From Membranipora membranacea (lineage: Eukaryota > Bryozoa > Gymnolaemata > Cheilostomatida > Membraniporidae), in contig OU612073.1 in NCBI GenBank assembly GCA_914767715.1, forward strand, positions 14,262,001-14,322,000: a DNA stretch of 60,000 nucleotides, given 5' to 3'. Of this stretch, positions 46,201 through 54,327 are shown one piece after another; the first letter of the stretch is position 1; each line of letters starts with the position of its first letter. A program made the translations under genes and the position numbers. The notes beneath the pieces are model-generated. The model ran no database searches. It was given only the letters and a program-made list of their open reading frames with translations, and was not told the origin of the DNA.

Positions 46201-49200
46201 CTTCAGCTCTTTTCGCTCTGAAAGAGTACAAGGGTGGGAATGGTCTGTTGAAGTGTCCTTTCTTCAGATGTGATTAAAAGGATAACATTATTTGCTCGTG
46301 TATGTCACAACATCTCCTTACTATAGCAAGCTTTTCAAAATAAATAAATAAAAAATAATTGGTTTATTGCAGTACTCTGATGCGGAACAAGATATCATGA
46401 AAGCTAAATTGGAGGGACGAGTTGGGGTACAAACTACAGAGAAAGACAGACCACAACATTCCAAGGTCTACAAGTGAGCTTTTCTAGTTCTACATATTGT
46501 CCTGCTCAACTTCACAAAATAATCTAAGGATAAGCTCATTAAATCGTGACCTTGGAAAGTAGATCTAAGATAAACTTTATGAGACTTCAACATAACCTAT
46601 GTTACAAAGCTCTTGTTCTTAAATGTGTGACGAAAAAAAAGTTTCTCTTTATATTTTCAGGAAATACAGGTGAGGAAAAGACGAGGACAACATAGATCCA
46701 TTGTGGTCTGAATGCATCTGATGTTCCATCTAGCCCCCCATATATATCATTTTTCTATGATACAAAAGTGGAAGATTGGTTTTAAGATTTTGAGACCGAG
46801 TTTAGGACAAAACTGATTTTTTATTTACATAAATTATGTCATGATATGATTGACAGTAAGTAACCAGAGTCCACTGTACCTTTGTCAATATATTTGCAGA
46901 TTCCAACAATGGCATTTGCTGATTGATGTATTTGTTGTCCAATGAGAATATTTAAAGTTAGAATTCCACTAAAGTCCCTCTTCAATCATCATATCCCATC
47001 AATGAGTGAACTTTTGCAACATTTACAATTGTGATGTCTTTTCTAAATAATTGGTTCTCGGTTTCCGATTGAATTCAGTATATGCATCAATAGCCATGAC
47101 AGTGAATAACAATGCTGCATCAAATATGTTCGCTATAAGTTTTGTAATTTTTACCGAACCTGAGCCCAGTTTATTTAGCATTTTATTCCTATTATAGAAA
47201 CAAGCAAGCAAAGACAAGGACGTGTCCAGAAACATTTGAAGAACATGAGGTCTTCATGTCTTCCTTCGATAAGTTTCTCAAGGTAGTTGCAATAGTCTAC
47301 AGAAATTCAATTTATCCAAAGTGACAACCCTATGAATATTACCAGCTGCTTTTAGAACCTTCATCATTTACAGGAGCCAATCAATTTAATCTCTTAATAC
47401 TAAAAAATAACTTATCATGCAGGCAGGGTGGTGTAGTGGTTAGGATTCGAGCTTCTCAATCTGAGAGTTGCAGGTTGGAATCCTGGTCATTACCCATCCT
47501 GCTAGAGGAGGTGAGCTCTCCGGACAACAGCCTAGCTTGCCCACCCTTACATTTTACAAGGGTGCGCTAATTAGATAAGATCTTAATTAATTAATTAATG
47601 TAAGCATATTCGCATTAGCCCTGAAAGGGTCACAGAATAGCAATAAAGCCTATATATAACAATAAATAGATTGGGCAATGATATGTCAATGTGGAGTAGG
47701 GTAATTCACATTACAATCATTCATTCAGGTGTTATATAGTATCAATTCTCTAATCATAGATACTTCAGCAAGTGAATTCAACAGGTGATGAAGTTGATGA
47801 CACAATAACCAGGAGTGAACTCAAGGAAGCTCTAGATTCTGCTATTGTGAGTTCCATAATAATGTTGCTACACTTTAGACTTTATCGTCACCCAGTAATG
47901 GGAAAATCTAGACGACGCATTGATATTGAGATCAAAAGGCTTGTAAGGCTGTAAGCTAGTAGAGTAATATTCTTCTGATAGACTGGGTCTTAAACATGCT
48001 ATGAAAGTCAGCTGTATGAATTCAAAGCATTTAGAGTTACCCTTCAAGTGAGCAAAATGCAAATCATTAAGTTTGATGTGCAAGAAGATAATCTTCTCAA
48101 ATTAGAACAAATCATAGGTTTCTGAACAATTACCTTTCTGATTAAGCAGTGTGATTGGTGATATCTCCGTGATTAATATATCTGATATGAAATGTAAACT
48201 CCTTTTTTCATTTTTGGCTCAACAATGTTGTATTTATTTCAGTGGAATGATTATGATGTTGATTATTATAGAGTGTTGAAGGTACCGAAGAAGGGGAGGA
48301 TGCTGCATCAAAATTTAATTCTGTGGATATTCAAATTCTATTTGGGTTTGAATCAGACTTGGAGAAATTATTTGATAAGCTGGATGTTGATGGTGATGGT
48401 AAGGTTAGTCCAAGGTTCAATCTATTGCAAACTCTTATAGTTATGTTTGGTGGGAGATGTTTTCTCTGTTGAAACCTCCTATCGGTTACAGCGTCTTTTG
48501 GTTTTCATTCCTGCATTTTTGACACTGACACTTTCAATAATAAAGGTGAGCCATTTAAATTTTAGTTTTGTTCAATGTTTTAGTTCCAAGTTTTAGATTT
48601 TGCGCTTTTTTGATTCATTCAAGCGAGAGCTCACAACAGCAAATTAAGGTTTTTTTGTTTATTTCAAAGCCTCAACTAACTTGATTTATTTCCTCTTGCA
48701 GTATTGCCTTGAAATTGCATGTTAGAAGATTTGCCATAGATTGGTCCATCACTTTATTTTAGATCAATTATTCTAACGTAAATGTAGTCTCGATGTATTT
48801 GGTTTTGGTTTTTTTAAAACCCCAAAATAACCAAAACCCATGGCAGCGTGACAAGGCTAGTCTCGATGAGGTAATTTCATGCATCAGACATATGTAATTG
48901 ATCCCAACTGACATTTTCTTTGTTTAAAGATAACCCATGGTGAGCTCTTGAAGTTCATAGAAAATGCTGGTATAGATATATCAAGTAAACTTCAAGGCTA
49001 TCAAAGAAAAGACATCAATACCTTCGCTGAATTCATAGAAGGCGTTCAGGACAGTCTTCTCACACACAGCAAATATGTATATCTTGAGGTATGAAAGCAT
49101 TGAGAAATTATATTGTTGGAATGAGATTTTGAAACACTCTTTCATGGCACTTTCATCAGCCCTTAGCTCTGGTAACAGAAGGCTTCAAGATAACTTTTCT

Positions 49201-50343
49201 CTGTGTCTGTGCTCATCAACTTGCATTTAGTTAGTTAATTTTGATTTGATTCGATTTGAGATATATTTATTGATAGGATCATGACTTCCGAAGAACGATC
49301 GGGATTAACACAGACTACATCGATACACTGGATTACTCAGTTGATGCTGAAGATCGTGAATTCCTGGTGCAGGTTGGTCACTATCATGCTTTCATCTTTC
49401 CATATCTTTTGACAATCCTCCCTCAATAATCATCAGAAATGGGCTTGTCTCTGCATGCCTCTTTCTCACTCTAACCACCTGATATAAACAAAATTTGTAT
49501 TCATATGGGATCGATTACAAGATCTCCAAACCTAAAAAGTTCCATCTGAAGATATACCATTTTCAATGATTATTAACCAGTTTTAGATGAAGTTGTATTA
49601 TTGAGTTAAGTATGAAGTGTGGTTTTCACTTGGACAGCCCTTTTAATCTTGAAGTATGCCATCTCAACAAGTCCTACCAGTCCTTATACTATCAAATGTA
49701 TCATGAGGAACCTGGTGTACCAGTAAGTAAAGCCATACCCGTTATAGTAGATCATGTTGTTGTATTCTTAACGAACATGGTTTTCAGTAGACTTAGGCTG
49801 CATATGATGGCTTATAATTGTTCTTCAGTTGCAGCTGTGAAGAGAATTTGGTTGTAAAATTAATTTTGTGTTCCATAAAGGAGATAATTCTTAATTTTAC
49901 TATCTAGATTAAACAGCGAATTGCAATGATTTTGAGACATACTGTTTTATTTCATATAGCAAGGGAGGAAGGCTACAATTTCATTTCTGAAACACTATGT
50001 ACACGAGCAGAATCCGCCAAGGAAGTCTGTCTCAACAGAACCGAAATCATCTAATCACTATAGACCGAAATCACGATTTTCTTATGAGAATATGGTGTTT
50101 GAAGAGGAAGAGGAGGACAATAATATACCTCTAAAAGACATTGAAGAAGACGACGAGAACAACGGGAAGAATATACCACTAAAAGACATTGAGGGTAATC
50201 CCTCCAAATCTGAGCAATCATCAAATACTGATACTTTGAGTGCTGAAAATGAGCAGCATGACATCATCAGGAAAGTAAGTACCGAAGATGATTATCCAGG
50301 CGATGACCCGAAAACAGAATCCCGATGTAATTGGTATGCGTGA
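34287..50343 (+). CDS. Gene B: patatin-like phospholipase with inserted EF-hand, 643 aa, 14 exons
   Basis: Predicted lipid acyl hydrolase. Exons: 34287-34526, 36730-36871, 42922-43061, 43975-44110, 45038-45136, 45569-45699, 46373-46473, 46661-46669, 47198-47282, 47769-47846, 48272-48403, 48930-49088, 49277-49372, 49960-50343; 1932 bases, open throughout. Motifs: GGGVKG 67-72 (oxyanion), GASIGG with Ser96, DGG with Asp239. Residues about 330-436 form an insertion with a degenerate EF-hand (exon 10, GDEVDDTITRSE) and a canonical loop DVDGDGKITHGE at 425-436. Patatin sequence resumes with RRTIGIN (489-495) and QGRKAT (517-522). Tail 540-643 is acidic with a twice-repeated NIPLKDIE. No signal peptide or membrane span, so probably cytosolic. 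Few residues differ from gene A: four in exon 1 (residues 4, 44, 55 and 79) and I100V, V101L beside the nucleophile. Intron 2 is enlarged by an LTR element. Confidence 0.92.
34982..36314. mobile_element. 1.33 kb fold-back element in gene B intron 1
   Basis: Practically the whole element is an inverted repeat: two arms of about 650 bases around a centre near 35648. Ends are GTAAAGTCAAAGACC and GGTCTTTGACATTACC. TTAAG is duplicated at 34977-34981 and 36315-36319; gene A has the uninterrupted site. Open frames inside occur as mirrored pairs (35400-35603 and the minus frame at 35742-36002) and encode nothing recognised. It is a non-autonomous long-inverted-repeat transposon able to form a very long hairpin. 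Confidence 0.9.
36469..36633. repeat. 8-bp minisatellite (ACCAAACG)n, right copy
   Basis: About 20 units, almost all exactly ACCAAACG; only the first two read ACCAAATG. It occupies the same place in intron 1 as the left-arm array of the sister unit. The 82-codon minus frame (FGRLVVWS repeat) is an artefact of the array. Confidence 0.95.
36992..37323 (-). repeat. 3' LTR of the LTR element, 332 bp
   Basis: Begins (minus strand) TGTAAGGATGACATCAGATG and ends GACAGCGCACCCTTACA, i.e. TG...CA with short inverted TGTAAGG/CCTTACA ends. A second full copy is absent; the other end of the element has only the first 12 bases. Confidence 0.8.
37324..37336 (-). promoter_or_regulatory. Polypurine tract next to the 3' LTR
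   Basis: Minus strand TGAGAGGGGAGG directly abuts the LTR start TGTAAGG. This is where the plus-strand primer of LTR elements is expected, and it fixes the element's orientation. Confidence 0.75.
38431..38660. repeat. 109-bp tandem repeat inside the LTR element
   Basis: Two full units (38431-38539, 38540-38648) and the start of a third, each with GCAGCACTGTTTTGCATGTC and ACAGTGTGCAATGT. They lie between the env-like region and the polypurine tract. Overlapping frames of 80-150 codons on both strands are not supported as genes. Confidence 0.85.
39034..40661 (-). pseudogene. Env-like glycoprotein region of the LTR element, frame-broken
   Basis: Two overlapping minus-strand frames, 40661-39891 (256 codons) and 39900-39034 (288 codons), appear to be one coding region broken by a frameshift near 39891-39900. 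The first has an N-terminal hydrophobic segment (about residues 19-40) like a signal peptide, several N-glycosylation sites (NVT, NRT, NVS) and many cysteines, as in class III-like viral envelope proteins of rhabdo- or chuvirus type captured by retroelements. That is recall, not a search. The second frame has further paired cysteines. Its C-terminal third (GDVVYVRVP, then SSSYQGPYLVV) resembles the GPY/F module of integrases. It is an inactive remnant. Confidence 0.6.
40596..40969. repeat. 187-bp direct duplication between gag-like and env-like frames
   Basis: 40596-40782 and 40783-40969 are near-identical copies (AAAACCAAGTCCAGATGTTT onward). The env-like frame starts inside the first copy and the gag-like frame ends inside the second. 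Confidence 0.9.
40915..41523 (-). CDS. Gag-like protein fragment of the LTR element
   Basis: About 202 codons, open upstream of the nominal start (first codon is TTG) to about 41610. Order: Glu/Gln-rich coiled-coil-like segment (about residues 8-60), Ser/Asn/Thr-rich linker, then an Arg-Gly tract (RGRARGRGRGRGGHG, about residues 147-161) suitable for nucleic-acid binding in place of zinc knuckles. The position directly after the 5' LTR stub fits gag. No capsid motif is recognised, and the N-terminus is lost in the deletion. Confidence 0.5.
   Translation of the reverse strand: MGAIRQDIQAQEEARKEDLVQLTMTFAAQQKQLMEQLTEQVTKQIEEMGKQMMTKMANERSWTTMGRMATTPVINTNMRTQTQLNVEQTPSPGKSYPSASSNSNNSGKKDWVKFGLKLTAKSIQQQSGENVKTSQHGNISDHNQFRGRARGRGRGRGGHGTHTMANSQVPQEPPDPGINQPSENTINRHYDDFAYLTHVPLM
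41634..41995 (-). pseudogene. LINE reverse-transcriptase fragment in gene B intron 2
   Basis: Right-arm partner of 19380-19745. The frame at 41977-41771 includes EENNMLLNNVKIVILNV, homologous to the C-terminal RT of the 27-29.5 kb LINE. The LTR element inserted next to it. Confidence 0.75.
43454..43640 (+). mobile_element. tRNA-derived SINE, right copy (gene B intron 3)
   Basis: A box TAGCTCAGTAGGTTAGAGCG, B box GGGTTCGAATCCCGC at about 43499-43513, then a body with CAGGTGTGCTCCTACCTGCC and TGCAAACTGAGAATATTTTG. Partner of 17252-17421. It shares the motif CCTGCCTGCAAAC with the SINE bodies at 12240 and 13190. Confidence 0.85.
45757..45980. mobile_element. CCAAT-type inverted-repeat MITE, right copy 2
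   Basis: AGCCAATGAGTTGTCTCTGAT at the left; the right end has CAATCATATCAGAGCCAACA then CATTGAC. Inner GTACTTTCAG/CTGAAAGTAC pieces are inverted. Partner of 14893-15119. Confidence 0.75.
46661..46669 (+). other. Putative 9-nt microexon (exon 8) of gene B
   Basis: GAAATACAG follows TTATATTTTCAG and precedes GTGAGG, exactly as in gene A at 11009-11017. Both neighbouring introns carry intact signals, and inclusion or skipping keeps the frame. Confidence 0.65.
47421..47650 (+). mobile_element. tRNA-derived SINE with TTAA-repeat tail, right copy
   Basis: GGCAGGGTGGTGTAGTGGTT, degenerate B box GGTTGGAATCC, then GAGCTCTCCGGACAACAGCC, TTAATTAATTAATTAA and GGTCACAGAATAGCAATAAA. Partner of 10015-10240, in gene B intron 9. 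Confidence 0.8.
48785..48870. mobile_element. Short hairpin insertion (GGCTAGTC family), right copy
   Basis: ATGTATTTGGTTTTGGTTTT, A/C-rich loop, CCAAAACCCATGGCAGCGTG, ACAAGGCTAGTC. Partner of 8851-8925 in intron 11. Confidence 0.5.
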
Positions 50344-50904
50344 ATAGGTGATAAAGAAAGAAGCTTCCTGCTCCGCTAAGATGAGGGTTATAAATAAGCA
50401 GTAACCAAAAAAATCGCTGGGCTTTACAAATCTACACTTAATGATATGGCAGTCGGAACTTCTACCTGGATTAAAAAAGAGATCTTGTGTTCATTAAATG
50501 GGACTGTATGGTTAATCATGAGGCATTTTCTGATGACATGACTGAATTCAATTAGGACAATTAAAGACATACTATTTCTTGCCAATGTAAAATAATTGAA
50601 ATAGACAGTTTATCACAACCCCAATATAGTACCTCTGCTTGGAATGACAGCAAAACCATCCTAATCAAATTTTATTTGTTCGGACAAGTCATATTGACTG
50701 GTATGGGAAGAGTTATCACTGCTACATGACGGGCTCATCAATCTTCACTGGAATTCGTATGAACAAATATTTCAGTTAATATTTCAAATGGTAGTTATTG
50801 TGAGCTTTTATAGATGCAGAGTTGAATATTTAGATATAAAAAGAATGGTGCCACTTTTCTTAACATTCCATATCAATTGAATTATCAGACATGAAATAAA
50901 GGTA
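50344..50904. other. 3' flank of gene B, no further gene seen
   Basis: Shared with the left arm (6840-7376). Probably contains the 3' UTR. AATAAA occurs at about 50894, just before the SINE, and could serve as a polyadenylation signal; this is uncertain. Confidence 0.35.
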
Positions 50905-51080
50905 GGAGGTGGCTCAGTTGGATAAAGCGGGATTGAAGGTCGCGGGTTTGAATCCCACCACAGTCCATCGACATGCAAACAAAGAGCAACCCGGCGCAGA
51001 TATTGAAACCCCTCCCCCTACACATGGTGACATATATGCTGAGTGAGACCATTTTGAGGTTCCTTCCCACGCCACGAATC
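50905..51080 (+). mobile_element. tRNA-derived SINE, right copy
   Basis: GGAGGTGGCTCAGTTGGATA, B box GGGTTTGAATCCC, body CAAACAAAGAGCAACCCGGC, then GCAGATATTG. Partner of 6655-6830. The minus-strand 65-codon frame across it is not a gene. Confidence 0.8.
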
Positions 51081-51914
51081 AAATAATTTAGTTGCTATTG
51101 CTTGATTAATAAAATAGGCTTAATGTAGAAGCACTACACAAACTACTTGAGATGCATCTAAATTTGAACGGCGGGAGATAAATTCGCTGCCGCTGGCAAA
51201 TAAAATCATGCCTTTTTCACGCTAGTTACATTTGTTGACACTGGAGGAATGATTTTCTCAGTTTGTCCAGTTTTGCAAAAAGGGTCACAGGTACGAGATA
51301 ACGGATAAGAACTCAAGTGTTGCTGAGTTTTGAGGACAGTAGTCCTCAAGCCTGTTATTACGCAAATCTAACCTAAGAATAAGATCAACTGCCTCAGCCT
51401 TACCTCAAGTTTAAAAAAACTGAAGGCCCCAGAAAAAAGGTTTTAGATCTGCCTCTGCCTGTGACAGTTACTCAGCTACAGAGTTGCCGCCTCCTTTACC
51501 ATCAGTAAAGGATTATAAGGGGTTTGATTTACAAATAGGGGGATTTCTGTACAGACTACTCATCGCCACAAAAGCTGGTCGATACATCATTAGCAATGTA
51601 CACAGCAACTCTATAAGTACTCAAGTACTTGATCTCGGTCATAACTAGAGATCAATTGCAAACTGTCAGCAGTTAATAAACACCACATTAGAATATTAGT
51701 TTTTGACCCTTTGTGGTATTGAAGCTCCCATGGTGTTTTCCTTAAAATATTTGGTAACTTCATGACTAGTTTCAATGATACAATACCTAGAGGTGATTTA
51801 TTATTGAGCCTATAGATAATCCAAGTTATCAAAAGGATAGAATTATGATTGATGAAACTGAAACTGAAACATTCCGTCCGGTAATTTTTATAGTTTAAAT
51901 TCTGTTTTGTTCAG

Positions 51915-52250
51915 GTATTTAGCCAATGTGTTGGCTCTGATTGCTTGGTGAAAAAAAGAAAAGCCAATTCAAGGTGATATGTTATTGTCAGGAAACTACC
52001 TCCGACCTTGAAATTGCTTAAAATGAAAATTTGACCAGAAGTGGTTTCAAACCCAAAAGGCGCTCTACCTATTGCGCTATGAGGACATGTATTGGATATA
52101 TCTTTATCATTAAACAGATGAAAGCAAGCCCAAAAAGTAAGACAATATCAAGGTTGAAATTACTTTCCTGAAAGTGCCTTATGATCTGACATTGGCTCTT
52201 CTTCTTCCCATCCACCAATCAGAGCCAACACATTGGCTAGGAGTATTAAG
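51915..52250. mobile_element. CCAAT-type inverted-repeat MITE, right copy 1
   Basis: Bounded by AGCCAATGTGTTGGCTCTGAT and ATCAGAGCCAACACATTGGC. The interior holds the inverted tRNA-like segment GGCGCTCTACCTATTGCGCT. Partner of 5765-6090. Confidence 0.75.
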
Positions 52251-52716
52251 CTATTGCAACAACAAGGAAAATGGACTAATGTTAAGTGACTGCTAACTAG
52301 TTAAGAGATTCGGGGAGAGACTGTTTAGGTGATAATTGAGAGTTATCCCCACATTGATGTTGGAATGACAACTCTCCAATGATTGCACAGAGACACTTTA
52401 TGTGCTTACTAAGAGTTATCCTTACATTGATGTTGGCAGGACAACTCCTTAGGAATTAGAGGTGTCACTTTAGGTGCTTATTGCAAGTTTTCCTGGCTTT
52501 AATGTTGACGAGACAACTCTCAAGATATCGAGCAATCTTTCTTCCGACGACCTCGTAACATATAACATATTATGTTTATTGTGAATCCGAATTTGATTCA
52601 CCAGAGGAATTGAATCCTTTGAACAAAACAAAATACTGGATGACATCTATATAAATATAGAAATATAGTTTCTCAAAAAGTATTGACAGGGACTCGCTTT
52701 TACTAGAGTATTTCAG

Positions 52717-52884
52717 ATACCGACATTGACATACGTAGATAATCTTACACAGCTTCACCCATATTACCCTATCACAGATCTGAAGTTTGTGTCTGCTGCT
52801 GACACATCACAACCTACAACTTCAATGTCAGGTAGAACGCTAACTCGGAGATACAATCCACAAGATGACTCTCAGGCGCTGCCG
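52717..52884 (+). CDS. Putative 56-aa phase-0 exon, possibly gene X or a gene B 3' exon
   Basis: Acceptor GAGTATTTCAG, a 168-base open segment, donor GTAAGC; phase 0 at both ends. The peptide starts IPTLTYVDNLTQLHPYYPIT and ends TRRYNPQDDSQALP; it is soluble and Thr/Ser/Pro-rich. It lies 230 bases beyond the right-arm border, on gene B's strand. Two readings: a downstream exon of gene X (exons at 30658-32447), or an alternative 3' exon of gene B reached from an internal donor in exon 14 (50275, AAA|GTAAGT, phase 0). No domain recognised. Confidence 0.5.
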
Positions 52885-52969
52885 GTAAGCTCTCTTTAAT
52901 TAATCATATTGTCTAATTAAAAGAAGATTAAAATTATTGATTATGTTCCATGTAGAGGAGAGCTTACCT

Positions 52970-53400
52970 TTTCAAACAATCTTGCAATATTTGTTACAAT
53001 GATTTATGGAATTCAAAGCTAAACCTCTATGCATAGATCAATTGATTAGACACTGGTCATTTGCATTTACAACCATGGTGGTGGTTCATTATGCAATACC
53101 AGAAACAGCAACAAGAACCACGATCAACACTATGTTTATCGATACTCGAGAATCTCACATATTTTCCAATAGAATAAAGATTAAAATGATCGATAATGTT
53201 CAATTGTGGAGGAGAAATGATCTTTTCTAACAGTCTTGCCAATTCGGTATCATGATTTGATGAATTTAAAGCTCCACCTTTATGGGTAGTTCAAGTGATA
53301 AGACATTGGTCTGTCACATCAGCATCCACCTATTGTTGGTGGTGGTCTATAATGCAATGCCAAAAACAGCAACAAGAACCACAGTCAGTTTATTGGCACA
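52970..53400. repeat. Diverged tandem duplication, about 240 bp unit
   Basis: Two units each run from TTCAAACAAT/TTCTAACAGT through TTATGG..TTCAAAGCT/TTTAAAGCT to AACAGCAACAAGAACCAC (about 52973-53130 and 53223-53390). The 60-80 codon frames inside are not conserved between units. Confidence 0.75.
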
Positions 53401-54327
53401 CAAGAGAATGATGCAAGAGCTCTGTATGCTGTTTATAATTTTTAGATGTATATCCAATCATAATAATAACATTATAATAATCATAATACTTATATTCAGA
53501 TCCAGTCATGAGATATTAAGCTAACCAAGCAGCAGTAGCTCCCTCATACCAAAGTGGTAAAGGCAAGAAAAATTGTATAAGGCCATCTGTTGATTGACAA
53601 CTGAAGTATGTCAGAAGAGTTTGCCCTCGCTGTTATTCGACACACCTTTATCTGCCTACTCTTACATGTGTACTGGTAGACAGTACTATGTGAGCTGGAT
53701 CTAGAAGATGAATTAGACTTATCATATACACTGACATGTTATCACAGGGCCACGCCCCATCAGCTTTATGTTAATATACATGACACTATGATATATGACG
53801 CTAACACTACTTAAGAAACAAAAACTACAAGATGCCACGGAGGGCTAATGCTTATGAATATGATGGGAGTTAGCAGGTTTTGAAAATATATCAGGTGATC
53901 GCTTTTTTTTGTCTATTAATTGTTCGACATTGGTATGCTGCATATTAAGTAGAATAAAAATATGATAGAAAGACTACACAGCCTTCATGTGTCCAGAGGT
54001 AATAGGGTGAGAATCATAAATAATAAATGATCTTATTCTTTAATTTTTCTTCAAAAATAATGGCAAAAATGTTGTCAAAAAGGGTATAACATGTAACATC
54101 ATTATAACAACTCAAAGCTACATTACTGTGGAATGAAAAACTATGACATTCGTTCAATGGCAACACACATTACTTTCAATTGCATTGATTGAGTTTTCTA
54201 TATCCCTGTGTTTAGCTGAGCTGAGCTTAATTTGCGAGCTTGATGTTCCTTGTACTCCTTGTTCCCGTGATGGAAAAACAATTCATAGGCTCAATATCAA
54301 CATGATGGTATCATTATCACTCAGGCG
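53401..54327. other. Intergenic, 3' flank of gene C
   Basis: No supported exon. A 64-codon plus-strand frame at 54143-54337 begins with a hydrophobic, secretory-signal-like run but overlaps the end of gene C on the other strand and has no splice or homology support. Confidence 0.45.

Larger units (their letters stand above)
34192..52482. repeat. Right arm of the large inverted duplication (partner 5522-21557)
   Basis: Reverse-complement partner of the left arm. It carries gene B and all shared repeats, plus two large insertions absent from the left arm: 34982-36314 and 36992-41629. Without insertions the two arms are close to equal in length. Confidence 0.93.

Noticed and set aside
48225-48440. 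71-codon frame over gene B exon 11
   Set aside because: It is the wrong frame. The exon starting at 48272 in another frame gives the EF-hand and agrees with A and C.
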